Shown here piece after piece: positions 9,077-16,109 of a stretch of DNA of 44,817 nt. Under the pieces are notes generated by a model. That model did no database searches. It was not told the origin of the DNA and was given only the letters and a program-made list of their open reading frames with translations. Source of the DNA: Paludibacter sp. (GTDB lineage Bacteria > Bacteroidota > Bacteroidia > Bacteroidales > Paludibacteraceae); assembly GCA_030653695.1 (NCBI GenBank), contig JAURYY010000189.1:1-44817 (forward strand). Reading direction: 5' to 3'. Within the stretch, counting starts at the first letter, position 1. Each line of letters opens with the position of its first letter. A program made the translations under genes and the position numbers.

Positions 9077-9292
9077 CTCAGAGGATATTAAAAGTATATT
9101 ACATCTCTCCATTCAATCGAACTCAGCAAATTATTTGCTATCCGACTTTCCACAAACCGATTAATTTCCAAATTGCGTCCCAAACCGCACAAACTACAAT
9201 TGACGGAACAATCCATGCAAAAGAGTTTATACATTTTCCGTTTTTTTTTTTAATTTATAGTGTTGATATATTACAAAACCATGAATTAAAGT

Positions 9293-10090
9293 TTAATAAT
9301 CCCCTAAAACAGTTGCACCTGTCATAATAGAAACGCTTGCTCCGCAACCTAAGCGATTAGCACCGGCTTTTATCATTGCAACTGCAGTATTATAATCTTT
9401 TATTCCACCGCTTGCTTTTACACCCATAGTTGGACCAACAATTCTACGCATTAAAATAATATCTTCGACAGTTGCTCCACCTCCGGAAAAACCTGTGCTT
9501 GTTTTCACAAAATCGGCACCTGCTTTTTTTGAAATTTCACAGGCAAGAATTTTTTCTTTTTCAGTTAGCAAATTCGTTTCAAATATCACTTTTAAAATGG
9601 TATTTGCACGAGCTGCTCTTCTTACGGCTCGTATATCTTCTTCTACTAATTTTAAATTTCCTGATTTTAAAGCACCAATATTGATAACCATATCAATTTC
9701 TTTAGCACCACTTTCTATCGCATTTTGAGTTTCGAATGCTTTACTACGACTATCCATTCCGCCCAAAGGGAAACCAACTACTGAACAAACTAAAATGCCT
9801 GAACCTCTTAATTTTTTTGATACATAGGAAACCCAACTTGAATTTACGCATACAGATTTGAATTTGTACATCAATGCTTCTTTGCACAATTGATCAAATT
9901 GTTCTTCTGTAGAGTCGGGTTTCAACAAAGTATGATCTATATATTTTGCTAATTCTGCTAGTGGAATTGGTAAAATATTTTGTTTTTCTTGATTATTTTC
10001 TCGATTAGGAAGATTTTGTAATCCTGATTTTTCATTTAATTTTAACATTACCTGTTCGGTAATTTTGTCAATTAATTCGTCTTTATTCAT
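9293..10090 (-). CDS. deoC: deoxyribose-phosphate aldolase with N-terminal encapsulation peptide
   Basis: This enzyme splits 2-deoxyribose 5-phosphate into acetaldehyde and glyceraldehyde 3-phosphate through a Schiff base. The catalytic set is present: Asp133 in EIDMVINIG, Lys196 in FVKTSTGF (Schiff-base Lys) and Lys225 in VKASGGI. Normal DeoC begins near 'LAKYIDHTLLKPD', here residues 47-59. The 265-residue product therefore carries about 45 extra N-terminal residues: a likely amphipathic helix (MNKDELIDKITEQVMLKL) and then a polar linker, the design of a microcompartment encapsulation peptide. It is the last gene of the microcompartment operon, 7 bases after rpiB. This ties the compartment to deoxyribose phosphate, probably from nucleoside or DNA breakdown. 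Confidence 0.93.
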   Translation of the reverse strand: MNKDELIDKITEQVMLKLNEKSGLQNLPNRENNQEKQNILPIPLAELAKYIDHTLLKPDSTEEQFDQLCKEALMYKFKSVCVNSSWVSYVSKKLRGSGILVCSVVGFPLGGMDSRSKAFETQNAIESGAKEIDMVINIGALKSGNLKLVEEDIRAVRRAARANTILKVIFETNLLTEKEKILACEISKKAGADFVKTSTGFSGGGATVEDIILMRRIVGPTMGVKASGGIKDYNTAVAMIKAGANRLGCGASVSIMTGATVLGDY

Positions 10091-10097
10091 TTTTGTT

Positions 10098-10580
10098 TTA
10101 TTTTTTTTCTACCGACATCATTTTATTTATTCTAACCCAGTGCCTTCCTCCTTCAAAACCGGTTTCGAGCCAAAGTTTTGCCATTGAACAAAGTTCATCG
10201 GCTTTATGATTTAGCGTTCCCATGGTTAAAACATTTGCGTTGTTATGTTCCCGACTATTCATTATTGTTTTTGTATTCCAACATAAAGCTGCTCTAATAC
10301 CATTTACCTTATTGCAAACCATAGATGAGCCTATTCCGGCGCTATCGAGCATAATTCCACGATCACAATCTCCACTTGTTACTTTTTTTGAAACAGCTAC
10401 TGCAAAATCAGGATAATCTACTTTTGTGGTACTGTCGTTGGTTCCAACATCGACTATTTTATAGCCAACACAAGTAAGGTAAGATTTTATAATTTCTTTT
10501 GCTTCGTAAGATGCATGGTCAGAGCCAATTGCAACCCTACTAACATTCCGATTCCCTGTATTACTTTCCATTGCTGACAT
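10098..10580 (-). CDS. rpiB: RpiB/LacAB-type sugar-phosphate isomerase of a microcompartment
   Basis: The 160-residue protein has the RpiB fold signature: GSDHASYEAKE (Asp21, His22), VDYPDFA, NKVNGIRAALC and SREHNNANVLTMG (His112), ending with GGRHWVRI. RpiB interconverts ribose 5-phosphate and ribulose 5-phosphate; LacAB relatives act on hexose phosphates. Gapless alignment with E. coli RpiB from memory puts Asp79 (LDSAGIGSS) where the catalytic Cys66 lies, and Ser where the mycobacterial enzyme has its catalytic Glu. The active site is thus altered and the true substrate may differ. The N-terminal 14 residues are polar and not helix-like, so no encapsulation peptide is evident. It sits between a BMC-P gene and deoC. 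Confidence 0.85.
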   Translation of the reverse strand: MSAMESNTGNRNVSRVAIGSDHASYEAKEIIKSYLTCVGYKIVDVGTNDSTTKVDYPDFAVAVSKKVTSGDCDRGIMLDSAGIGSSMVCNKVNGIRAALCWNTKTIMNSREHNNANVLTMGTLNHKADELCSMAKLWLETGFEGGRHWVRINKMMSVEKK

Positions 10581-10598
10581 ACTTTTGTTTTTTCGTTC

Positions 10599-10865
10599 TC
10601 ATGAAATCATATCAACTATTGCATAAACTATTGTTTTTACTGTAAGTGAATCCGGCTCATTTAAAACTGCTCTGGCAGAACCGCCCTCGTCTACAACTAA
10701 AACTGTATCACCAACTCCTGCCTGTATAGCATCTATGGCGAGAAATGATTTTCCAATTGCTGTTCCAGCTTTGTCAATAGGTTGAACAATCAAAATTATT
10801 TTTGATTCATATCCTTTCACTTTGGCTGTTGAAACCACATTTCCAATTATTTTTCCTAAAATCAT
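10599..10865 (-). CDS. eutN: BMC-P vertex protein (EutN/CcmL family), copy 4
   Basis: The 88-residue protein begins MILGKIIGNVVSTAKV, the typical EutN/CcmL start, followed by the LLIVQP-like strand (IILIVQPIDK), an AIDAIQAGVGDTVLVVDEG centre and a closing YAIVDMIS strand. These proteins form pentamers that cap the vertices of the microcompartment shell. Its start overlaps the preceding BMC-P stop as ATGA, so the two are translationally coupled. This is the last shell gene before the two sugar-phosphate enzymes. Confidence 0.93.
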   Translation of the reverse strand: MILGKIIGNVVSTAKVKGYESKIILIVQPIDKAGTAIGKSFLAIDAIQAGVGDTVLVVDEGGSARAVLNEPDSLTVKTIVYAIVDMIS

Positions 10866-11176
10866 TTTTGTTCTTTTTGATCAGCGTGAGGTTTTGAAAA
10901 CACTTGTTTTTCGACCACATATTTTTTATCAATAATTCCCATTACTGCTACATCACAAGGGTTCATCGTGCTTTCAATCACTCTGCTTGCTTCCCTGCTT
11001 GTTTCGTAGTAAATAAAATCGCCTACTCCTGCTTTTATTGTGTCAATTCCTACAATTGGCAATCCTACAGTTTCATAATTTTCATCCAAAGGTTGTATGA
11101 GCAACAGCCTTGATCCCTCAAAAGATTCAACTTTTACTGTGCTTACAACGTTTCCTATGATTTTTCCGAATTTCAT
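10862..11176 (-). CDS. eutN: BMC-P vertex protein (EutN/CcmL family), copy 3
   Basis: The start is taken at ATG 11176 (MKFGKIIGNVVSTVKV), the conserved family start, rather than six codons upstream. The 104-residue product has the family pattern LLLIQPLDE, VGIDTIKAGVGDFIYYETSREAS and AVMGIIDKK. It carries a C-terminal tail (VVEKQVFSKPHADQKEQK) longer than in its paralogues; the tail would protrude from the pentamer and could interact with cargo, which is inference. It follows the aldehyde dehydrogenase gene by 21 bases and overlaps the next BMC-P gene by four. Confidence 0.93.
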   Translation of the reverse strand: MKFGKIIGNVVSTVKVESFEGSRLLLIQPLDENYETVGLPIVGIDTIKAGVGDFIYYETSREASRVIESTMNPCDVAVMGIIDKKYVVEKQVFSKPHADQKEQK

Positions 11177-11197
11177 TTTTATATTAATTACCAAATT

Positions 11198-12610
11198 CTA
11201 AACAATTCTAAAATAATCAACTATAGTGCAACGGCGTTCTCGAGTAAATGTTCTAGCTCTTGTAACTCCATCTCCAGTTGGACTTGCAATGGTAAATGAT
11301 GCAAAACCTGCACCTCCATGTCCTAAACCTGCGTAACTCGGTCCATTTTTTATAAAAATTGAGCAATTCATTATTCTTGCCATTTTGCTAAGTTTAGCAA
11401 TATTCAACGAGTGCATAATTGCGGTATGTTTAAATCCATGCTCACATTCAACTGCCAAATCAATGGCGTCGTCAACATTACCGACACGAACAATAGGCAT
11501 TACCGGCATTAATTGTTCTGTCCAAACTAATGGATGGTTTTTGTCCACTTCGCAAATCAATAAGCGAGTTGAAGTCGGAACTTCCAGGTTGATACGTTTG
11601 GCAATATATTCAGCATTTTTACCTACAAATTCTTTGTTAGCTGCCCCTTCATGTCCTTTACGGCCTGGGTCAGCAATGACAAGTTCGGTTATTTTTTTAA
11701 TTTGCTCTTGATTTAATTCAACACAATTGTTATTTTTCATTTCAGCCTTTAAGTAGTCGGCAACTGAAGCAACAACTATAACTTCTTTTTCGCAAATGCA
11801 AATTACATTATTATCAAAACTTGCCCCGGCTACAATATCTTTTGCTGCTTTTGGAATGTCAGCGGTTTCATCGACAACACAAGGTGGGTTTCCCGGACCT
11901 GCTGCTATTACTTTTTTGCCACTGTTCATAGCAACTCTAACAACTGCCGGACCTCCGGTAACGACAAGTATCGCAATTTTCTCATTACTCATTAAATCTT
12001 TTGCCGATTCTATTGTTGGCTCTTCAATACAAGTAAGTAGATTTTCAGGACCTCCAGCATTTACAATGGCTTTATTCAAAAGATTTATTAAAAAAGCAGA
12101 TACTTTTTTAGCAGATGGATGAGGATTAAAAACAACGGCATTGCCAGCAGCAATCATTCCTATTGCATTACTTATTATCGTAACGGTTGGGTTTGTACTT
12201 GGAGTAATAGAACCAATTATACCGAAAGGAGCTTTTTCAACGATTGTTAAACCGTGTTCATCAGAAAAAGCTTCAGGCATAATATCTTCAACTCCTGGTG
12301 TTTTATGAATTCCAAGATTGTTTTTAACAATTTTATCTTCATATCTTCCCATGCCGGTTTCTTCCCAAGCCATTTTTGATAAAACTTCAACATTTTCCAA
12401 AGAAATTTTTCGGATACTTGTAATAATATCTTTTCTAATTTCTAATGAAAGTTTGTTGAAGATTTCGTATGCTTTTTCTGCAGCCAATATGGCTGTATTA
12501 ATATTCGAAAAAACTCCAATCGTATTGGTATTCCGGGTTTCAGGAAATATATTTAAGTCTTCAATAACCTCCTGAACTAATTTTCGGATATCATCTGTTA
12601 AGTTTTCCAA
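11198..12610 (-). CDS. CoA-acylating aldehyde dehydrogenase of a microcompartment
   Basis: The 470-residue protein belongs to the EutE/PduP branch: it converts an aldehyde, NAD+ and CoA to acyl-CoA. The catalytic Cys is expected at 271 in SFDNNVICICEKEVIVV, with PSTNPT and GPGNPPCVVDE upstream as in EutE/PduP. Residues 1-20 (MENLTDDIRKLVQEVIEDLN) form a likely amphipathic helix followed by a linker, the usual encapsulation peptide. The start codon is TTG at 12610: an in-frame stop lies upstream, no ATG lies between, and AAGGAG stands 8 bases before it. With DeoC in the same operon its substrate is most likely acetaldehyde. Confidence 0.92.
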   Translation of the reverse strand: MENLTDDIRKLVQEVIEDLNIFPETRNTNTIGVFSNINTAILAAEKAYEIFNKLSLEIRKDIITSIRKISLENVEVLSKMAWEETGMGRYEDKIVKNNLGIHKTPGVEDIMPEAFSDEHGLTIVEKAPFGIIGSITPSTNPTVTIISNAIGMIAAGNAVVFNPHPSAKKVSAFLINLLNKAIVNAGGPENLLTCIEEPTIESAKDLMSNEKIAILVVTGGPAVVRVAMNSGKKVIAAGPGNPPCVVDETADIPKAAKDIVAGASFDNNVICICEKEVIVVASVADYLKAEMKNNNCVELNQEQIKKITELVIADPGRKGHEGAANKEFVGKNAEYIAKRINLEVPTSTRLLICEVDKNHPLVWTEQLMPVMPIVRVGNVDDAIDLAVECEHGFKHTAIMHSLNIAKLSKMARIMNCSIFIKNGPSYAGLGHGGAGFASFTIASPTGDGVTRARTFTRERRCTIVDYFRIV

Positions 12611-12618
12611 TTTTGTTT

Positions 12619-12624
12619 CTCCTT
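12619..12624 (-). promoter_or_regulatory. strong Shine-Dalgarno before a TTG start
   Basis: AAGGAG lies 8 bases before the TTG at 12610 on the minus strand. It decides the otherwise unusual TTG start of the aldehyde dehydrogenase. Such strong sites are rare among the other genes of this window. Confidence 0.7.
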
Positions 12625-12712
12625 TTTTTTATACAAAATGAGGTTTTCTGTTTGTCGATGAGGGAATATGACCTGTTACCACAAAAGATTTTATGTTAAT
12701 AAATACAATAAA

Positions 12713-13000
12713 TTATTTGATGTACACAAACTTATCATCTTCTGAAATTCTGTCAATAATCCCAACGATAAGTGCATCGAGTGGCTTGTTTGTTGTTATC
12801 AGTGTTTCTCGTGCCGAGGTGCTTTCAGAAATCATAACCATTTCGTCGTACCCGGCTCCAATTATATCAACTGCAACAATAAACTCCCCCATTTTTTCTC
12901 CTTTTTGGTTCGTTTTTTCGATGAGTAAAAATGGAGCTCCGTCAATATTTAAACTTCTTGTATTACTTACCACAGAACCTACAACTTTTCCTAAAATCAT
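12713..13000 (-). CDS. eutN: BMC-P vertex protein (EutN/CcmL family), copy 2
   Basis: The 95-residue product starts MILGKVVGSVVSNTRS and has the EutN/CcmL core: a PFLLIEKTNQKG strand, AVDIIGAGYDEMVMISESTSARE, and IVGIIDRISEDD at the end. It is expected to form pentameric shell vertices. It lies 6 bases after copy 1 and 102 bases before the aldehyde dehydrogenase start; that gap may hold a secondary promoter. Confidence 0.93.
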   Translation of the reverse strand: MILGKVVGSVVSNTRSLNIDGAPFLLIEKTNQKGEKMGEFIVAVDIIGAGYDEMVMISESTSARETLITTNKPLDALIVGIIDRISEDDKFVYIK

Positions 13001-13006
13001 ATTTTT

Positions 13007-13300
13007 TTAATTCTTTTGATAGGTATAAACTCCATCTTTTTCAATAATATCCACAATTGCAATAACGGCAGAATCTGTTGGCATACCATCAGTTACAGTA
13101 GTAAATCTTGCACTACTTCCCGAAACAAAAAAGACAATCTCTCCTGTTCCGGCACCGACACTGTCCATCGAAACAACAAAATCGTTTTTACCTTTTAGTG
13201 TAACAGGGTCAATTTTTTCTAAAAGTAATAATTTTATTCCTTCAATTTTTTCTGCTTTTTCTGTCGCTACAACAGTTCCTACTACTTTGGCTAAAATCAT
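13007..13300 (-). CDS. eutN: BMC-P vertex protein (EutN/CcmL family), copy 1
   Basis: This 97-residue protein begins MILAKVVGTVVATEKA and continues with IKLLLLEKID, VSMDSVGAGTGEIVFFVSGSSAR and SAVIAIVDIIEKDG, the EutN/CcmL pattern. It is the first of four BMC-P genes. A 201-base gap without a gene separates it from the BMC-T gene. The four copies differ well beyond their shared GKVVGxVVS start, so they are distinct paralogues rather than recent duplicates. Confidence 0.93.
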   Translation of the reverse strand: MILAKVVGTVVATEKAEKIEGIKLLLLEKIDPVTLKGKNDFVVSMDSVGAGTGEIVFFVSGSSARFTTVTDGMPTDSAVIAIVDIIEKDGVYTYQKN

Positions 13301-13501
13301 ATTATTAAATAAGTAATTTCCTAAATATTTATAACGAATTTTTTAATTCAGATAAAAACAGGTACATTCTGAACTATAGAACAGAACGACCCATAATAAG
13401 CCCCAAGTTTATAAAAGATATAAACCAAACTATAATTAACAAGGAAGTACGGTGTAAAACTAAAGAATATAAAAAGTTAATCCAAATTCTCAGTTTAATT
13501 T

Positions 13502-14122
13502 TTAATACTCTTGTCTGCCGGTTATTTCAGCTAATCTTTTTTCTACGTTTGTTTTACATTCCAGCACTTCAGCTTCTTTACCGCCGATATATACTCTGCC
13601 AAATTTACCAAAGCCGAGAACTTCAATAATGTTGATGTTTGCTGATTTTTCTGCTTCATTTGCTGCAAAATAGGCATAACCTGCCGGTTCTATTTCTAAA
13701 ACAAAAAGGGTATCACCTCTTAACAACATCATGCCATTTCTACTTCTGTTTATAAGTTGAGCATGATGATCTTCAACGTTTCGAATTAATTGGCTTGTCA
13801 ATATTCTTGGTTTTATTCTATCGTCTTCAGTTTTTTCAATTGCTTTTAAAACTGCTTCTCCAGCCATTCTTGTATCTCCTTGACTGTCGGAATGAACTTC
13901 CAGCATACCATAAGCCCGTTCTACAATTTGCATACCAGGTGTAACATTGGTAGCTTTAAGTGCGACATCAGTTAGCGTATTAATTTCAATTCCGGGAGCA
14001 ATTTCTATAATGCAACATGCCTGTCCTCCAACTGGTAAATATCCTTTAGAAACTGTTGAAAGATAGGAAGCCATCTGTAATTGCAATGAATCTAAAAAAA
14101 CATAAGTTCTTAAATCAATCAT
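13502..14122 (-). CDS. BMC-T tandem-domain shell protein
   Basis: The 206-residue protein contains two BMC domains in tandem. The first spans about residues 5-90, with the GGQACCIIEIAPGIEIN segment and ATNVTPGMQIVERAYGMLEVH. The second spans about 105-200, with NRSRNGMMLLRGDTLFVLEIEPAGYAYFAANEAEKSANINI. The residue pattern resembles the double-stacking trimers of Haliangium and CsoS1D, which can form gated pores large enough for cofactors; the stacking class is inferred from memory. It starts 3 bases after the BMC-H stop, and its Shine-Dalgarno AAGGAG lies inside the last codons of BMC-H, so the two are coupled. Confidence 0.92.
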   Translation of the reverse strand: MIDLRTYVFLDSLQLQMASYLSTVSKGYLPVGGQACCIIEIAPGIEINTLTDVALKATNVTPGMQIVERAYGMLEVHSDSQGDTRMAGEAVLKAIEKTEDDRIKPRILTSQLIRNVEDHHAQLINRSRNGMMLLRGDTLFVLEIEPAGYAYFAANEAEKSANINIIEVLGFGKFGRVYIGGKEAEVLECKTNVEKRLAEITGRQEY

Positions 14123-14125
14123 GGT

Positions 14126-14431
14126 TTATTCTCCTTTTTTTGAATTTGTTATGCCCGAAAACATAACCGAATCCACGCTTTTATGTGGTCTTGGAATTAC
14201 ATGGCTTGATATTATTTCGCCAACCTTTTCAGCTGCTTTTAAACCTGCATCTACTGATGCTCTTACAGATGCAACATCTCCACGTACAATTACAGAGATG
14301 TATCCTCCACCGGTTTTTTCAAATCCAATAAGATCAACTTTAGCTGCTTTTACCATGGCATCAGAAGCTTCTATCATTGCAACAAAACTTCTAGTTTCAA
14401 TCATGCCTAATGCTTTTTCATTTTCTTCCAT
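14126..14431 (-). CDS. BMC-H hexameric shell protein
   Basis: The start is set at ATG 14431 (MEENEKALGMIETRSFVAMI), matching the usual BMC-H start; the open frame continues 63 bases upstream but that part is not family-like and overlaps the promoter box. The 101-residue protein has one BMC domain (Pfam BMC): EASDAMVKAAKVDLIGFEKTGGGYISVIVRGDVASVRASVDAG and the closing SSHVIPRPH. The TGGGYIS segment would line the hexamer pore. It is the only BMC-H in the locus, so it should form most of the shell facets. It is the first gene of the operon. Confidence 0.95.
   Translation of the reverse strand: MEENEKALGMIETRSFVAMIEASDAMVKAAKVDLIGFEKTGGGYISVIVRGDVASVRASVDAGLKAAEKVGEIISSHVIPRPHKSVDSVMFSGITNSKKGE
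14131..14136 (-). promoter_or_regulatory. Shine-Dalgarno of BMC-T inside the end of BMC-H
   Basis: AAGGAG lies 8 bases before the BMC-T ATG and overlaps the final Lys-Lys-Gly-Glu codons of BMC-H. It suggests coupled, efficient translation of the two shell proteins. Confidence 0.65.
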
Positions 14432-14471
14432 TTCAATAGATTTTAATTTGTTAGTTATCATTTTATAAATG

Positions 14472-14479
14472 CAAAAGTA
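14472..14479 (-). promoter_or_regulatory. -7 promoter box of the microcompartment operon
   Basis: On the minus strand TACTTTTG fits TAnnTTTG and lies about 40 bases before the chosen BMC-H start. The -33 element is not convincing. Its place inside the longer open frame argues for the later start codon. Confidence 0.45.
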
Positions 14480-14494
14480 ATTTAAAAATTTCAA

Positions 14495-14834
14495 ATAATA
14501 AAAATATAAGTGCTATGACAAATATAATGTCGTATTTTATAAAAAGAATTGCGCGCCGATTTTCACGGATTAAGCGGATAAGAACGGATAATAATTAATC
14601 TGATTTAAAACCGATTTCAGTCATGCAAGCATGACTGATAAGACAGTAAATATCTAAATATCAATTTCAACTTATCGAAATTAAAATCCTTTTTTAATCC
14701 GCTATATCAGCGTTTATCCACGTGCTATTCTTCAATCATTTTTTATTCGATTATAAAACATTATTTAGTTCCACTTACTTACACCACATTTAAATCTTAA
14801 TTTCTCATCTCACTTTATTAATAAGTAAAGTTTC
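14495..14834. other. intergenic region with repeat fragments, no gene
   Basis: No gene is supportable in these 340 bases. They hold a perfect 22-base palindrome and two facing stretches of the type CACGGATTAAGCGGATAAGA / TAATCCGC...TATCCACGTG (about 14563-14590 and 14694-14724). These look like degenerate copies of one intergenic repeat in opposite orientation. No operator for the microcompartment operon can be named. Confidence 0.5.
14617..14638. repeat. perfect 22-base palindrome
   Basis: Arms TCAGTCATGC and GCATGACTGA flank AA. It lies about 185 bases upstream of the BMC-H start. It could be an operator or a repeat-element hairpin; it has no T-tract, so a terminator is unlikely. Confidence 0.6.
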
Positions 14835-15188
14835 TTAACTTTCGTCAAGATACTTTATTTTCATATTTTCAAGATGTCGTATTTTATCTCGCATGGTTTT
14901 TTTTATCATATTTTTTTCAAAGGCATCAGTAAGATTCACGCCAGTTTGATTGGCTAAACAAATCAAAACCCACAGCACATCAGCCATTTCATCAGCCAGA
15001 TTGTAGGCAACATCTGACTCTTTAAACGATTGATCACCATATTTTCGGGCAATTAAGCGCGCCAGTTCTCCGACTTCTTCGGTCAATATTACCATGTTGG
15101 TTAACTCACTGAAATACCTTACACCAAAAGTCTGAATCCATTCGTCAACCTGCTGCTGGGCTTCTTCGATAGTTAAAGAGTTATTCAT
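14835..15188 (-). CDS. MazG-like nucleotide pyrophosphohydrolase
   Basis: The 117-residue protein shows the all-alpha NTP pyrophosphohydrolase motif: LTEEVGELARLIARKYG (the ExxE half) and NLADEMADVLWVLICLANQ (the ExxD half), which together bind Mg2+. Such single-domain MazG proteins remove pyrophosphate from non-canonical or excess nucleotides. The start is taken at ATG 15188, which overlaps the psd stop region; a TTG four codons upstream is also possible. The overlap indicates co-translation with psd. Confidence 0.85.
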   Translation of the reverse strand: MNNSLTIEEAQQQVDEWIQTFGVRYFSELTNMVILTEEVGELARLIARKYGDQSFKESDVAYNLADEMADVLWVLICLANQTGVNLTDAFEKNMIKKTMRDKIRHLENMKIKYLDES

Positions 15189-15849
15189 TGAGGCGGGCAA
15201 TAATCGTTTCGTTTCCGGTGGTTTTATCGCCTACCTGAACAAAAATCTCTGAATCCATTGGAAGGTACATATCAACCCTTGACCCGAATTTTATAAAACC
15301 CAAATGTTCATTCAGATGACACTGCTTTCCGGCATGTGCATAGGTTACGATGCGCCTTGCTAAAGCTCCTGCTATCTGACGGACCAGTATTTGTGTGCCA
15401 AATGTGGTTTCAATAACGATAGTTGAGCGTTCGTTTTCATGACTCGATTTTGGTAGATAAGCGCCTATATGCCGTCCATTGTGATGGGCTGTTTTTATTA
15501 CTTTTCCTTCGACAGGATACCAATTGGCATGCACATTGAATACCGACATAAATATTGAAACCTGAATGCGTTTCTCTCCAAAATATTCTATCTCTTCGGT
15601 AGGTTCTACTACTACAATAGTACCATCCGCCGGAGCTATTACCAAACCGGGATCATCAATCTCAAAAATTCGGGTGGGATTTCGGAAAAAGAAAGCAAAA
15701 AATAGCATGATGCCTGCCGAAAATATTGTTGCAATTGCCATGGCAACCTGCGGAAAACGCATGTAAATATACAGGTTAATAACAAACAGAATAAATAGTA
15801 ATGTGACCAAAATAAGTCTGCCTTCTTTGTGTATCTTAATATATTTCAT
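15181..15849 (-). CDS. psd: phosphatidylserine decarboxylase, short (PSD-A-like) type
   Basis: This 222-residue proenzyme converts phosphatidylserine to phosphatidylethanolamine at the inner membrane. Two membrane segments lie at about residues 11-30 and 35-55. The self-cleavage site is the Gly-Ser of FIKFGSRVDMYLP near the C-terminus, which generates the pyruvoyl group on the new N-terminal Ser. HNGRHIGAYLPKSSHENERS upstream is typical of the short bacterial form. It is followed by an overlapping MazG-like gene. Confidence 0.93.
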   Translation of the reverse strand: MKYIKIHKEGRLILVTLLFILFVINLYIYMRFPQVAMAIATIFSAGIMLFFAFFFRNPTRIFEIDDPGLVIAPADGTIVVVEPTEEIEYFGEKRIQVSIFMSVFNVHANWYPVEGKVIKTAHHNGRHIGAYLPKSSHENERSTIVIETTFGTQILVRQIAGALARRIVTYAHAGKQCHLNEHLGFIKFGSRVDMYLPMDSEIFVQVGDKTTGNETIIARLNE

Positions 15850-15988
15850 TATTATCAGTTATTATTTTTGCATATAAATTATTGTTAAAAAATGACCTCT
15901 CGTGTTATGAATTAATGAACAAAAATACATTAATTCTTTCAGCAATACAAGTAATAATATCAAACTTTTCTATTCCCACATATTTGTT

Positions 15989-15996
15989 TAACTTTG
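15989..15996 (+). promoter_or_regulatory. -7 promoter box upstream of purB
   Basis: TAACTTTG fits TAnnTTTG and is followed by CATTAC. It lies about 114 bases before purB, implying a leader of about 105 bases. No good -33 element is visible. Confidence 0.4.
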
Positions 15997-16109
15997 CATT
16001 ACAAATAAAACGTATTCGGGTTTAATTAATTTTCGGTTTAACTTTCAAGTTCGATTTTATATAAATCTCATTATTTCAGTTATTTATTTATCCAAATTAT
16101 TTATCGTTT

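Noticed and set aside
9055-9327. 90-residue open frame on the plus strand after the polyprenyl synthase gene
   Set aside because: It starts inside the terminator stem, overlaps the deoC end and has no family-like composition.
9293-10580. deoC and rpiB as an ordinary nucleoside catabolism operon
   Set aside because: They are continuous with six shell protein genes and deoC carries an encapsulation-type extension.
9293-14431. ethanolamine or propanediol (eut/pdu) compartment
   Set aside because: There is no ammonia lyase, diol dehydratase or reactivating factor; DeoC and the RpiB-like enzyme point to sugar phosphates.
14121-14468. 115-residue plus-strand frame opposite BMC-H
   Set aside because: It is the complement of a clear BMC-H gene and has no features of its own.
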